The translations under genes and the position numbers were made by a program. DNA of 57,226 bases from Sphingobium soli (GTDB lineage: Bacteria; Pseudomonadota; Alphaproteobacteria; Sphingomonadales; Sphingomonadaceae). Below, piece after piece: positions 17,545 through 27,334 of this stretch. Under the pieces are notes generated by a model. The model did not search any database. It was not told the origin of the DNA and worked only from the letters and a program-made list of their open reading frames with translations. Each line of letters begins with the position of its first letter. Within the stretch, counting starts at the first letter, position 1. The stretch covers positions 1 to 57,226 of the forward strand of contig NZ_JAJGNP010000020.1 in assembly GCF_020782245.1 (NCBI RefSeq), given 5' to 3'.

Positions 17545-18168
17545 TTATCGCGCCAGCGTCGCCGCGACCATGCCGCGCGCGGCATTGCCGATGAAGAAGC
17601 CGCGCTCCAGGTCATGAACCTTGAGGTCCGCCTCCGCAGCTTCCCCCATGTCGATCAGGCTCTGGCGCAAAACGCCGGGTAGCAGGCCGCGCGTGAGCGG
17701 CGGCGTCACCAGCTTGTCGCCGCGTTCGACGAAAAGGGTCGAGAAACAGCCTTCGGTCAAATACCCTTTTTCATCGGTCAGCAACACTTCATAGGTGCCG
17801 CCACGGCGCAATGCGTCGCGATAGACGGCCCGATCCGTCGTTTTGTGCCGCAGGCGCGGGTCGTTAGCCGACGCCTGTCGGGGCACGACCGCAACCGGCA
17901 CGATCGCGTGCGGCCAGGTGCGATGATCGCGCACCTCGATCGCCAGCGCTCCGCCCCTGGACACCAGCAACCGTACCCGGCTGCGTTCGCGCAGGCGGAA
18001 GGTCGCGGCCTGAAGTTCGTTGCGGACATCGTGCCGATCAAAGGCAAAACCCAGCGCATCGGCGCTTGCCTTCATGCGCGCGAGATGCAGGTCCAGCAGC
18101 CTTATCCCCTCATGCGGGTCGAAGGCCATGGTTTCGAGCAGGTCATACTGTCCGTCGATCAAAGACAT
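17545..18168 (-). CDS. Class IV aminotransferase, PabC-like aminodeoxychorismate lyase
   Basis: The 207-aa protein resembles the C-terminal lyase half of PabB-PabC fusions. It would convert 4-amino-4-deoxychorismate to p-aminobenzoate and pyruvate, for folate. RHKTTDRAVYRDAL holds the presumed PLP Lys, and LTEGCFSTLFVE the conserved Glu. RGLLPGVLRQSL is the usual C-terminal motif. It follows pabB after only 33 bp on the same strand. The two genes are separate here, in different frames, although related organisms often encode one long fusion. The ribosome binding site is weak, so translation may depend on that of pabB. Confidence 0.75.
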   Translation of the reverse strand: MSLIDGQYDLLETMAFDPHEGIRLLDLHLARMKASADALGFAFDRHDVRNELQAATFRLRERSRVRLLVSRGGALAIEVRDHRTWPHAIVPVAVVPRQASANDPRLRHKTTDRAVYRDALRRGGTYEVLLTDEKGYLTEGCFSTLFVERGDKLVTPPLTRGLLPGVLRQSLIDMGEAAEADLKVHDLERGFFIGNAARGMVAATLAR

Positions 18169-18201
18169 TGCGGTTATTTCAAGCCCCTGCTCTCATTCAA
18201 G

Positions 18202-19371
18202 TCAAGCTGCGCAAAGAAATCGGCTCTTGGCAAGACATTCCGCCCATTCAGATGCGCCATCGGAATCCGCGACGATACCAGACCCCAGCCCCAACCGCGC
18301 CACGCCCTTGCCGTCTTCGATGCACAATGTGCGGATGGCGACATTGAACGCCGCGTCGCCGTCCGGATCGATCCAGCCCATCGCGCCGGTGTAGACGCCG
18401 CGCGGATGCGGCTCGACCGCGTCGATGATCTCCATTGCCCGCACTTTGGGCGCGCCGGTGATCGACCCGCAGGGAAACAGCACGCGCAACACATCGACGG
18501 GCGACAGGCCCGGCAGCACGCGGGCGCGGACGGTGGACACCAGTTGATGCACCGTGGGGTAGCTTTCCACCCGAAACAGGTCAGGCACGATGACGCTGCC
18601 CGCCTGCGACACGCGAGACAGGTCGTTGCGCAACAGATCGACGATCATCAGATTTTCGGCGCGCTGCTTGTCATCCTCCTCCAGCCAACGCGCCTGGGCC
18701 GCGTCGCTTGCCGGATCGACGCCGCGCGTCGCGGTGCCCTTCATCGGCCGAGCGGTCAGCTGGCCGCGCACCTGGCTGAAGAAGAGTTCGGGGGAGAAGG
18801 ACAGAATGTTATGGCTGCCGGTGTGGACGACGCCACCATAGCCGGCGGCGGCGCGCGGGCGGACCGCGGCATAGAGCGCCAGCGGGTCGCCTTCGAACGG
18901 CACATCGCAAGGAAAGGTCAGATTGACCTGATAGATGTCGCCGGCATGGATATAGCCCTGCACCGCTTCGAAGGCGCGGCGATAATCCGCCACGGCGATC
19001 AGCGGCCGCACGGTTCCGATCTTTGCCTGCGCCCTGTCCGGCAGCAGGCCGGGCACGGCGGTGGAGGGGATGCGGCGCATCCCTTCGAACAGGCCGAACC
19101 ACAGCAAAGGCGCGCCGCCCCCCTCGCTTCGCGCGGCGATCGGCGCCAACCTGTCTTCCAACGCCAGGCCCGCTTCATAGCTGATGAAGCCGGCGGCGTG
19201 CAGGCCCGCATCACTCGCCTGTGCGACGCGATCGAGCGCTGGTTGCACTTCATCCATGCGGTACGCCGCGATGGTGGCCACGGGATCACGATAGAGACGG
19301 GCGGGCGCGGGTCCGCGCACACGCGCGTCGTCGAACAGACAAAATATTTCGGTCGGACCCGGCAGGCGCAT
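18202..19371 (-). CDS. pabB: Aminodeoxychorismate synthase component I
   Basis: PabB uses ammonia from its glutaminase partner to turn chorismate into 4-amino-4-deoxychorismate. The 389-aa product holds the chorismate-binding domain motifs: SPELFFSQVRGQLTARPMKGT (in part; the Lys is characteristic of PabB), ENLMIVDLLRNDLSRV, FPCGSITGAPKVRAMEII and YTGAMGWIDPDG. The N-terminal part is short compared with E. coli PabB, as is common in the fused alphaproteobacterial type. An AGGAAGCG ribosome site precedes the ATG. The pabC-like gene lies directly downstream; no pabA is in the window. It is divergent from the DUF983 gene, with 92 bp between. Confidence 0.88.
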   Translation of the reverse strand: MRLPGPTEIFCLFDDARVRGPAPARLYRDPVATIAAYRMDEVQPALDRVAQASDAGLHAAGFISYEAGLALEDRLAPIAARSEGGGAPLLWFGLFEGMRRIPSTAVPGLLPDRAQAKIGTVRPLIAVADYRRAFEAVQGYIHAGDIYQVNLTFPCDVPFEGDPLALYAAVRPRAAAGYGGVVHTGSHNILSFSPELFFSQVRGQLTARPMKGTATRGVDPASDAAQARWLEEDDKQRAENLMIVDLLRNDLSRVSQAGSVIVPDLFRVESYPTVHQLVSTVRARVLPGLSPVDVLRVLFPCGSITGAPKVRAMEIIDAVEPHPRGVYTGAMGWIDPDGDAAFNVAIRTLCIEDGKGVARLGLGSGIVADSDGASEWAECLAKSRFLCAA

Positions 19372-19463
19372 GACGCTTCCTAGCAGGCTTTGCGCCCGAC
19401 GGAAGCGATGTCCGCGCGCCCATCATATTGCGCCGGTCCGGATGTCGTCCTAGCGATGAGGGC

Positions 19464-19847
19464 ATGACCGATCCGATTGTCCCGCAACCGCCCGAACGCG
19501 CCGCCTGGCCCGCCATCGCGCGTGGCCTGCGTGGCCGCTGTCCCGCGTGCGGCGCGCAGGGCATGTTTGCCCGGTTTCTGAAGGTCAGGCCCTGCTGCGA
19601 GGGGTGCGGCCTCCAGCTGGACGCGCATCAGGCGGACGATTTCCCGGCCTATATCGTGATCCTGCTGCTGGGCCATATCCTGGTGCCATTAATGATCGAG
19701 ACGAACAGGATGCTCGCGATCCCGCTGGCGTGGCAATCGCTGATCTGGCCCGGCTTGGCCGCGATGCTGGCCATCGCCCTGATCCAGCCGGTCAAGGGCG
19801 GGGTCATCGCTCTGCAATGGAGCCGCCATCTGGCGGGTTTTAGCTAA
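19464..19847 (+). CDS. DUF983 membrane protein
   Basis: The 127-aa protein has two zinc-ribbon-like Cys pairs (RCPACGAQGMF and PCCEGCGLQLD), then two hydrophobic segments (about residues 60-80 and 88-108). This is the layout of the DUF983 family, small membrane proteins of unknown role often seen near respiratory or cofactor genes in Alphaproteobacteria. The ATG at 19464 is preceded by TGAGGG. An earlier in-frame ATG would add twelve residues without a ribosome site. It converges on the thioesterase gene, with 7 bp between stops. Confidence 0.75.
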   Translation: MTDPIVPQPPERAAWPAIARGLRGRCPACGAQGMFARFLKVRPCCEGCGLQLDAHQADDFPAYIVILLLGHILVPLMIETNRMLAIPLAWQSLIWPGLAAMLAIALIQPVKGGVIALQWSRHLAGFS

Positions 19848-19854
19848 GGCGCCA

Positions 19855-20292
19855 TCAGGCGGGGGTGCGCAGGAAATTCCGCTCCATCGCTTCGCGCAGC
19901 GTATCGTCGATAATGCGACGCCCTTCGGCGCCATGAGTCACCACCGTCGTATCGCAGGTCGCGACGCACACGCCCTTCTGGAACCCCGCCGAACTGATCG
20001 TCCAGCTGGTGCGGCCAATATGGCCGATGGCGCAATGGACTTCGAACGGATAGGGAAAATGCGATTCCTCCAGAAAATTGAGGTTCACATTGGCCACCAG
20101 CCAGCGCACCCCCTGTTCCTGCGGGTGACGGCCCAGATGATGGTGAAAGCGGATGCGCGCCGTTTCGAAAATACCAGAAATGGCCACATTGTTGATGTGA
20201 CCCATCGTGTCGAGATCCTGGAAACGAGTATCGATGCTCGTGATGAAACGATAGGCATCGGGACTGAACCGCCAGCTTTCAGGTTTGGGCAT
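19855..20292 (-). CDS. Hotdog-fold acyl-CoA thioesterase
   Basis: The 145-aa product is a 4-hydroxybenzoyl-CoA thioesterase/YbgC-type hotdog protein. RFQDLDTMGHINN is the classical R..D.D..GH.NN signature with the catalytic Asp. The strands that follow (WLVANVNLNFLEES, FEVHCAIGHIGRTSW) fit the fold. AAGGGAAAG upstream supports the ATG at 20292. It hydrolyses acyl-CoA, but the chain is not predictable. It is a single gene, divergent from the TonB receptor at 20537. Confidence 0.85.
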   Translation of the reverse strand: MPKPESWRFSPDAYRFITSIDTRFQDLDTMGHINNVAISGIFETARIRFHHHLGRHPQEQGVRWLVANVNLNFLEESHFPYPFEVHCAIGHIGRTSWTISSAGFQKGVCVATCDTTVVTHGAEGRRIIDDTLREAMERNFLRTPA

Positions 20293-20536
20293 GTTCTGCT
20301 TTCCCTTGGAAATATATGGTCATTGCCATAGCCGTCACGGCCATCGATGCAATAACATCATGCAAAATGACGAAGGTGCGGCTTTTCTGACACAGGCCTG
20401 CAACACACCATTCATGACGCACCTGTCACGACCATGACGCCAATCCGTCAACGATCCCTCACCACCTTGCAACATGCCGACGATACAGGCCCCTCGCGAC
20501 CCGGCGATCAGACCGGTGTCCAGGGGGACTATCATC

Positions 20537-22852
20537 ATGCGGCCACTTCACACTTTCTTGCTTGCATCGACTTTCCTGGCGGCGACGCCGGCTTTCGCGC
20601 AGGACGCCCTGCCCGCAGCAGCCACGCCGACGGACGGCGGGGAAATCATCGTCTTTGGCCGTGGCGAAACGCGCCAGGTGCAGGAAATCACGGACAAGGA
20701 CATCGTCACGCTGACGCCGGGCACCAATCCGCTCAAGGCGATCGAGAAGCTGCCAAGCGTCAATTTCCAGTCCGCCGACCCGTTCGGCAATTATGAATGG
20801 TCGCAGCGCGTCACCATCCGCAGCTTCAACCAGAATCAGCTGGGCTTCACCTTCGACGGCATTCCGCTGGGCGACATGAGCTATGGCAACCATAACGGCC
20901 TGCACATCACCCGTGCGATCAGCAGCGAAAATATCGGCAGCGTGCGCGTCAGCCAGGGGGCAGGTTCGCTTGGCACCCAATCGACCGGCAATCTTGGCGG
21001 TACGGTCGAGACATTTTCCGCCGACCCTGCCGAATATCTGAGCGGCGGGTCGCTCGCGGGCCAGGGCAACCTGACCTATGGCAGCGACGAAACCTGGCGC
21101 GCCTTCGCCCGGTTGGCGCTGGGCACGCGCGATGGCATCCGCGGCTATGTCTCCTATGGTTATGGCGCGACCGACAAGTGGAAGGGCCAGGGGACGCAGG
21201 ACCAGCATATGGGCAATGCGAAGGTCGTGATCCCGGCCGGCAACGCGACCATCGATGGGTGGCTGAGCTATTCGGACCGGCGCGAGCAAGACTATCAGGA
21301 CATGTCGATGAACATGATCCGCCGCCTGGGATGGGACTGGGACAACACGTTCCCCGACTATGCGCGCGCGATCGATTATGCCGACCGCCTCAACGACGTC
21401 GATCGGGTCAGCAACAGCGGCGGATCGCCATTCCCCGACGGCCTGTACGATTATAGCGGCGCACCGGTCGCGGGCGGACAGGTCTATCCCGGCAACGTCA
21501 CCAGCGCCGACGACGCCTATTATGACGCGGCGGGCCTGCGTAAGGACTGGCTGGGCGCAGTCGGCCTGACAACCCCGATCGGTGAGGCCGCGACCTTCCG
21601 CATCAAGGGCTATTATCACAATAATAGCGGCATGGGCCTGTGGGGGACGCCCTATACGCCCAGCCCCAACGGCGTGCCCATGTCGGTGCGCACGACCGAA
21701 TATGACATGGACCGGATCGGCGTGTTCGGCAGCGTCGACTATACGCTGGGCATTCAGACGCTGAGCGCGGGGGCATGGTATGAGAATAACGAATTCCATC
21801 AGGCGCGCCGCTTTTACGCCTTCGCCAGCCGGACGGAGCCGGGCCTGAGCTTCCGCGACTATCCCAAAAACCCCTTCTTCACCCAATGGGAGTTCGATTT
21901 CACGACGAACACCTTCCAATATCATATCCAGGACAAGATCGACCTGGGCATGGTGACGATCAACCTGGGATGGAAGGGGTTCAAGGTCACCAACAAGGCC
22001 GATGCCATCGTCCAGGCGAGCTTCCCCGAAGGCAGGATCAAGGTCGAGGACTGGTTCCAGCCGCATGCCGGCTTTGCCGTCGAGCTGAGCCCGGAGGCGG
22101 AAATCTTTGGCGGGTTCACCCAGGTGACGCGCGCCTTCTCCTCCGCCACCACAACTGGCCCCTTTTCGACCAACCAGGTCGGCTTCGATGCGATCAGGGA
22201 TGATCTCAAGCCTGAACAGTCCGATACCTATGAACTGGGCCTGCGCTACAACACGCCGATGTTCAACGGCGTGCTGGGCGCCTACCTCGTCAACTTCCGC
22301 AACCGCCTGCTGGCGGTGACGGTGGGCAGCCCGATCCAGGGTCTTGCGTCCGCGTTGCAGAATGTCGGCGGCGTGCGCGCGCTGGGCTTCGAAGCGGCGG
22401 GCGACCTCAAACTGGGGTCCGGCTTTGGCGTCTACGCGTCCTACAGCTACACCGACGCCACGTACCGGGACGATGTGCTGAACAGTTCGGACGGCACGCT
22501 GGTCGCGGCGATCAGGGGCAAGACCGTCGTCGACAGCCCCAAGCATATGGCGCGCGGCGAATTCAATTATGATGATGGGAAGGCGTTCGGCCGGGTCGGC
22601 GTCAATTACATGTCGCGCCGTTATTACAGCTACACCAATGATGCCTCGGTGCCCGGCCGGGTCATCGTCGACGCATCGGTCGGCTATCGCCTGACCGATC
22701 GGATCGAAGTGCAGCTGAATGCCACCAATCTGTTCGACAAGAAATATGTCGGAACGATCGGCTCGGGCGGCTTCGTCAACAGCGGCGACGCGCAGACCCT
22801 GCTGGTGGGCGCGCCCCAGCAGTTCTTCGCCACGCTCAAGACCGGCTTCTGA
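20537..22852 (+). CDS. TonB-dependent outer-membrane receptor
   Basis: The 771-aa receptor begins at 20537, just before a signal peptide (MRPLHTFLLASTFLAATPAF, cleavage after AFA). AGGGGGA lies at the right distance. The plug region includes NPLKAIEKLPSVNFQSADPF, then RSFNQNQLGFTFDGIPLGD and GNLGGTVETFS. The barrel ends with QQFFATLKTGF. It differs from the ZnuD-like pair and has no His-rich loop. A secreted phosphodiesterase gene follows after 22 bp on the same strand, so the receptor may import a product of that enzyme or a phosphate-linked compound. CTGTCAC at 20423-20429, 110 bp upstream, is at best a poor Pho-box half; regulation by phosphate is only a possibility. Confidence 0.88.
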   Translation: MRPLHTFLLASTFLAATPAFAQDALPAAATPTDGGEIIVFGRGETRQVQEITDKDIVTLTPGTNPLKAIEKLPSVNFQSADPFGNYEWSQRVTIRSFNQNQLGFTFDGIPLGDMSYGNHNGLHITRAISSENIGSVRVSQGAGSLGTQSTGNLGGTVETFSADPAEYLSGGSLAGQGNLTYGSDETWRAFARLALGTRDGIRGYVSYGYGATDKWKGQGTQDQHMGNAKVVIPAGNATIDGWLSYSDRREQDYQDMSMNMIRRLGWDWDNTFPDYARAIDYADRLNDVDRVSNSGGSPFPDGLYDYSGAPVAGGQVYPGNVTSADDAYYDAAGLRKDWLGAVGLTTPIGEAATFRIKGYYHNNSGMGLWGTPYTPSPNGVPMSVRTTEYDMDRIGVFGSVDYTLGIQTLSAGAWYENNEFHQARRFYAFASRTEPGLSFRDYPKNPFFTQWEFDFTTNTFQYHIQDKIDLGMVTINLGWKGFKVTNKADAIVQASFPEGRIKVEDWFQPHAGFAVELSPEAEIFGGFTQVTRAFSSATTTGPFSTNQVGFDAIRDDLKPEQSDTYELGLRYNTPMFNGVLGAYLVNFRNRLLAVTVGSPIQGLASALQNVGGVRALGFEAAGDLKLGSGFGVYASYSYTDATYRDDVLNSSDGTLVAAIRGKTVVDSPKHMARGEFNYDDGKAFGRVGVNYMSRRYYSYTNDASVPGRVIVDASVGYRLTDRIEVQLNATNLFDKKYVGTIGSGGFVNSGDAQTLLVGAPQQFFATLKTGF

Positions 22853-22874
22853 GCCGGATAGCGGAGAAAGACGC

Positions 22875-24218
22875 ATGAAAAGACTCGCGCTTGTCGTTTC
22901 GGCCCTGACCACGGTTGTACCGCTCGCGGCCCGGGCAGAACCCGTCCTCCTCATCTCCATCGACGGGTTGCGCCCCGGCGATGTGCTGGAGGCGGACAAG
23001 CGCGGGCTTTCCATTCCCAATCTGCGTCGCTTCGTGAAGGAAGGCGCGCGTGCGACCGGCGTGACCGGCGTGCTGCCCACTCTGACCTACCCCAGCCACA
23101 CAACGCTGATGACGGGCGTGTCGCCGGCCAAACATGGCATCGTCGCCAATAACAGCTTTGACCCCATGGGGATGAACCAGGGTGGCTGGTACTGGTACGC
23201 GCAGGATGTGAAGACGCCGATGCTGTGGGAAGCGGCGACCAAGGCAGGGCTGTCCACTGGCAATGTCCATTGGCCCGTCAGCGTCGCGGCCAGGGGCGTG
23301 ACGTGGAACCTGCCGCAAATATGGCGCACCGGACATGAGGATGACGCGCGGCTGCTCGATGCGCTCGCGACACCGGGTTTGAAAGCGCAACTGGAAGCGC
23401 GGGTCGGCGAACCTTATGCCATGGGGATCGACGAAAGCCTGGCTGCGGACCAGAATCGCACGCAGTTCGCCCGCGCCCTGATCGACGCGCACAAACCCGA
23501 TTTCCTGACCGTCTACTTTGCCGCACTGGACCATGAGGAACATGCCAGCGCACCGGGATCCCCCGCGGCGAAGGCCGTGCTGGAAAAGATCGACGCGCTG
23601 GTCGGCGATCTGGTGGCCGCCGAACGACAGGCGCATCCCGACGCGGTGATCGCGCTGGTCAGCGACCATGGGTTCGAAGCGACGCATAGCGCACTCAACC
23701 TCTACCGCCCCTTCATCGACGCCGGACTCATCACGCTGGGGTCCGACGGCAAGGTCGCGTCCTGGCTGGCGATGCCCTGGATCGCGGGCGGATCGGCGGC
23801 GATCATGCTCGCACGACCCGATGATGCGGGACTCAAGGCGCGGGTCAAGACGCTGCTCGACCGGCTGGCCGCCAATCCCGCCAACGGTATCGATCAGATC
23901 GTGGATCACGACAGGCTCGTTTCGATGGGCGGCAATCCGCAAGCGAGTTTTGCCGTGAACCTGAAGCCGGGCTTTGTGACCGACATCTTCCGGGGCGCGG
24001 CAGCTCCCGTAACCGGCCCAAGCCCGGTCAAAGGGATGCACGGCTATTTTCCCGGCCCCGCCGCCCTGGACGCGACTCTGCTGCTGCTGGGCGAGGGCAT
24101 CCCGGCCGGCAAGGATTTGGGCCGGATCGACATGCGCGCCATTGCGCCCACGCTGGCGAAAATCATGGGCGCCGACTTGCCGACGGCGCAAGTGGAAGCG
24201 CTGGATATCGAGGATTAG
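22875..24218 (+). CDS. Exported nucleotide pyrophosphatase/phosphodiesterase (NPP family)
   Basis: The 447-aa protein is an alkaline-phosphatase-superfamily type I phosphodiesterase. A signal peptide covers residues 1-20 (ending LAARA). Metal and nucleophile motifs are in order: SIDGLRPGD (first Asp), PTLTYPSHTTLMTGVSPAKHG (in part, nucleophile Thr before Y-P-S-H), YFAALDHEEHASAPGS (second metal site) and LVSDHGFEATH. KGMHGYFPG near the end supplies a further His. Such enzymes cut nucleotide pyrophosphates or phosphodiesters in the periplasm. GGAGAAAG supports the ATG at 22875. The 22-bp gap from the TonB receptor makes one operon likely, pairing hydrolysis outside the inner membrane with uptake. 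Confidence 0.85.
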   Translation: MKRLALVVSALTTVVPLAARAEPVLLISIDGLRPGDVLEADKRGLSIPNLRRFVKEGARATGVTGVLPTLTYPSHTTLMTGVSPAKHGIVANNSFDPMGMNQGGWYWYAQDVKTPMLWEAATKAGLSTGNVHWPVSVAARGVTWNLPQIWRTGHEDDARLLDALATPGLKAQLEARVGEPYAMGIDESLAADQNRTQFARALIDAHKPDFLTVYFAALDHEEHASAPGSPAAKAVLEKIDALVGDLVAAERQAHPDAVIALVSDHGFEATHSALNLYRPFIDAGLITLGSDGKVASWLAMPWIAGGSAAIMLARPDDAGLKARVKTLLDRLAANPANGIDQIVDHDRLVSMGGNPQASFAVNLKPGFVTDIFRGAAAPVTGPSPVKGMHGYFPGPAALDATLLLLGEGIPAGKDLGRIDMRAIAPTLAKIMGADLPTAQVEALDIED

Positions 24219-24342
24219 CACGACCTCCCCCCCGGCGTTGCACGGGCCGGTCGCGGGCGTGACCTGCGTGATTGGTTGCAAGATGATGGACTTGCATGCG
24301 CGTCCGACCTAATTTGGCGGCACGCCACAACGGGGAGCATCC

Positions 24343-25581
24343 ATGCCGCAGCGCTACAGCATAGCCGCCATCATCCTGCACTGGGCGATCGCCGCCCTGC
24401 TGGCGTTCCAGATTGCCGTGGGATGGGCGCTGGAAGATCTGGGCGCGCGCGGCTTCAACCTGTTCCAGCTGCACAAGTCGGTCGGCATCACCATATTGGC
24501 GCTGACGCTGTTGCGGATCGCCGTCCGTTACTGGAAGCCGCGTCCGCCAGCAAAGGAAGGCGGTTGGCAGGGCAGCCTGGCCTCTGCCGTGCATTTCGGG
24601 CTCTATGCCTTCATGCTGGCCGCGCCGCTGACGGGCTGGGCGCTGGTTTCCACTGCGAAGGTCAAGGTGCCGACACTGATCTTTGGCATCATCCCCCTGC
24701 CCCATCTGCCGGTGCCCGCTGGCGCGCACGAACTGGCCGAGGGCAGCCATGGCGTGATCGCCTGGATCGGCATTGCCTTGTTCCTGCTGCATGTCGCGGG
24801 CGCGCTGCGCCATCATCTGCTGCTGCGCGACGGGTTGCTCTGGCGGATGGTGCCAGGCCGCTCGCAGCTGTGGCTGGTGGCATTGCCCGCGCTGATCCTG
24901 ATCGGCTTCCTGGCCGGCCGCGCGATCGTGCCGACCAGCGCGCCGCCCGCCCCGGCGCCGGTAGCGCAGGACGTGGATATGGGCAACGACGCCGCCAATG
25001 TCGCCGAAGCGCAGAATGCCACCGCCGCGACGGAGGTGGACAATGCGGTCGCCAACGCCAGCGACGCGGCCGAGGACACGACCGCAGAGCCAGCGACGTG
25101 GGCCGTGCAGCCGGGCGGCGCCATCCGATTTTCGGTGGGCAATGACGGTGAGACGATCAGCGGCACATTTTCCAAATGGACCGCGAACATCGTCATGGAC
25201 CCCGCCCGGCCCGAAAGCGCGGACATCGCCGTGACGATCGACATGACGTCGGCGAGCGTCGGCGACGCCTATAAGGACGGGATGCTGCCCGGCGACGAGT
25301 TTTTCGCGACCGCCGCTCATCCGACCGCGACCTTCACCGCCAAGGGCGCACAGGAAACCAGCCCCGGCCGCTACAGCGCCGATGGCATGTTGACGCTAAA
25401 AGGGATCTCCAAGCCCCAGTCCATCCGGTTCAGCCTATCGGGCGACGGCGCGACGCGGCGGGTGCGCGGCATCGCCAGCATCGCGCGCGCGGCCTATGAT
25501 GTGGGCAACGGGGAGAGCGGCGGCAGCCTGGCCCCGCAGGTGGCGGTGACGTTCGACTTCACCGCCCGACGCAAGGACTGA
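24343..25581 (+). CDS. Cytochrome b561 - YceI fusion protein
   Basis: Residues 1 to about 195 form a cytochrome b561 (YodB/CybB type) with four membrane helices and candidate haem His residues in IILHWAIAALL, LFQLHKSVGITI, GSHGVIAWIG and LFLLHVAGALRHH. A low-complexity Ala/Asn/Val/Asp linker spans about 205-245. The C-terminal 160 residues are a YceI domain, a lipocalin-like barrel that binds isoprenoid quinones or similar lipids (SVGNDGETISGTFSKW, DMTSASVGD... LPGDEFFATAAHPTATF, MLTLKGISKPQ). YceI and b561 genes are often neighbours; here they are one polypeptide. The barrel would lie in the periplasm next to the haems, which suggests electron exchange with a bound quinol. Single gene. Confidence 0.88.
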   Translation: MPQRYSIAAIILHWAIAALLAFQIAVGWALEDLGARGFNLFQLHKSVGITILALTLLRIAVRYWKPRPPAKEGGWQGSLASAVHFGLYAFMLAAPLTGWALVSTAKVKVPTLIFGIIPLPHLPVPAGAHELAEGSHGVIAWIGIALFLLHVAGALRHHLLLRDGLLWRMVPGRSQLWLVALPALILIGFLAGRAIVPTSAPPAPAPVAQDVDMGNDAANVAEAQNATAATEVDNAVANASDAAEDTTAEPATWAVQPGGAIRFSVGNDGETISGTFSKWTANIVMDPARPESADIAVTIDMTSASVGDAYKDGMLPGDEFFATAAHPTATFTAKGAQETSPGRYSADGMLTLKGISKPQSIRFSLSGDGATRRVRGIASIARAAYDVGNGESGGSLAPQVAVTFDFTARRKD

Positions 25582-25735
25582 CGCGGGACTGGCGACTGGA
25601 CTGATGGCCCGGTCGATCAGCCTGATCGAGACAAATCATTGCGCAACGGACGGGCGCTACCGCTATAAACTTGCCTTGACCCGCGTGGCGGCGTAGGTGC
25701 GGCGCCTATTTTGATGCATGCGAAGGAGAAGAGAC

Positions 25736-27106
25736 GTGGCGGCGAAGTGGACGCCGGAAAGCTGGCGGAGCCAAAAGGGCATTCAGATGCCCGTCTATCG
25801 GGACCAGGTGGCGCTTGCTTCGGTCGAGGCTCAGCTTGGCCAGTTTCCGCCGCTCGTCTTTGCGGGCGAGGCGCGCAACCTGAAGGCGGATCTTGCCAAG
25901 GTGGCGACCGGCGAGGCGTTTCTGTTGCAGGGCGGCGATTGCGCCGAGAGCTTTGCCGAATTCCACCCCAACAATATCCGCGACACGTTCCGCGTGCTGC
26001 TCCAGATGGCGGTGGTGCTGACCTTTGCGTCCAAGCTGCCGGTGGTGAAGGTCGGCCGCATGGCGGGCCAGTTCGCCAAGCCGCGATCGGCCGATACCGA
26101 GACGATCGGCGGGGTGGAATTGCCCAGCTATCGCGGCGACAATGTCAACGACATTGCCTTCACAGCGGAATCGCGGGAGCCGGACCCGGCGCGGATGGTG
26201 CGCGCCTATAATCAGTCCGCTGCGACATTGAACCTGCTGCGCGCCTTTTCGACGGGCGGCTATGCCAGCCTCGACCGGGTGCATGGCTGGATGCTCGACT
26301 TCATGGGCCGCAGCCCCTGGGCCGCGAAGTTCGAGGCAATGGCCGACCAGATCGGCCAGGCGCTCGACTTCATGCGCGCCTGCGGGCTGGACGCGGAGAG
26401 CGTGCCGCAGCTGGGCGGAACCAGCTTCTACACCAGCCACGAAGCGTTGCTGCTGCCGTTCGAACAAGCGCTGACCCGGCAGGATTCGATCACCGGCGAA
26501 TGGTATGACACGTCGGCGCATATGCTGTGGATCGGCGACCGCACGCGCTTTGAAGGATCGGCGCATGTCGAATATCTGCGCGGGATCGGCAATCCGATCG
26601 GCATGAAGTGCGGGCCGAGCCTGGAGCCGGATGCGCTGCTGCGGCTGCTCGATGTGCTGAACCCTTCGCGCGAGGCGGGGCGGATCACACTCATCACCCG
26701 CTATGGCCATGACAAGATCGAGGCGGGCCTGCCCAAGCTGGTGCGCGCGGTGCTGCGGGAGGGGCATCCGGTGGTGTGGTCGTGCGATCCGATGCACGGC
26801 AATGTCATCAAGGCGCCGAACGGCTACAAGACGCGGCCGTTCGACCGCATCCTGGCCGAGGTGCGGGGTTTCTTCGCCGTGCATCGCGCCGAGGGCAGCT
26901 TTGGCGGGGGCATCCATGCCGAAATGACCGGGCAGAATGTCACCGAATGCACCGGCGGCGCGATCGCCATCACCGACGAAGGTCTGGCGGACCGCTACCA
27001 CACCCATTGCGACCCGCGCCTCAACGCGGCGCAGAGCCTGGAGCTGGCCTTCCTGCTGGCGGAAATGTTGAACGAGGAACTGAAGGAACGTCGCGCGGCG
27101 GCGTGA
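25736..27106 (+). CDS. Class II 3-deoxy-7-phosphoheptulonate (DAHP) synthase
   Basis: Condenses phosphoenolpyruvate with erythrose-4-phosphate, the first step of the shikimate pathway. The 456-aa sequence is of the plant/AroA-II type: WTPESWR at the start, [78 protein letters not shown] and [14 protein letters not shown]. These include the metal-binding Cys, His, Glu and Asp positions of the class. The start is GTG at 25736, eight bases after AAGGAG; an upstream ATG (25718) precedes that site and is unlikely. It is a single gene ending in a strong terminator. Confidence 0.93.
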   Translation: MAAKWTPESWRSQKGIQMPVYRDQVALASVEAQLGQFPPLVFAGEARNLKADLAKVATGEAFLLQGGDCAESFAEFHPNNIRDTFRVLLQMAVVLTFASKLPVVKVGRMAGQFAKPRSADTETIGGVELPSYRGDNVNDIAFTAESREPDPARMVRAYNQSAATLNLLRAFSTGGYASLDRVHGWMLDFMGRSPWAAKFEAMADQIGQALDFMRACGLDAESVPQLGGTSFYTSHEALLLPFEQALTRQDSITGEWYDTSAHMLWIGDRTRFEGSAHVEYLRGIGNPIGMKCGPSLEPDALLRLLDVLNPSREAGRITLITRYGHDKIEAGLPKLVRAVLREGHPVVWSCDPMHGNVIKAPNGYKTRPFDRILAEVRGFFAVHRAEGSFGGGIHAEMTGQNVTECTGGAIAITDEGLADRYHTHCDPRLNAAQSLELAFLLAEMLNEELKERRAAA

Positions 27107-27123
27107 TTTCCCGTCCGATCGTG

Positions 27124-27157
27124 AAAGGGCGTCGCTGGCGAGGCGGCGCCCTTTTTC
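27124..27157 (+). terminator. Intrinsic terminator after DAHP synthase
   Basis: AAAGGGCG (27124-27131) pairs with CGCCCTTT (27147-27154), with further imperfect pairing in the loop region, and runs into TTTTTC. It begins 18 bp after the stop. Confidence 0.85.
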
Positions 27158-27334
27158 ATGCCTATAGCGCGACAGCAAAAGCGACGGCTGTCAGGCGTTT
27201 TGCATTTCCGCGCCGCCAGGATCAAACATTATCGTTGTAAATCAGATGCTTAGCCGTTCGCAATAAGGCGCATTATTGCGAATCCTGCCATTTTGTAAAA
27301 AACGCTCCGCACCTGTCGCCTTTTCGGGGCGCGG

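Noticed and set aside
17845..19383. A 512-codon plus-strand open frame
   Set aside because: Antisense to pabB and the pabC-like gene, whose catalytic motifs are intact.
20459..23080. An 873-codon open frame on the minus strand
   Set aside because: It lies antisense across the TonB receptor and the start of the phosphodiesterase, both of which have clear motifs, signal peptides and ribosome sites. Long antisense frames are normal in high-G+C coding DNA.
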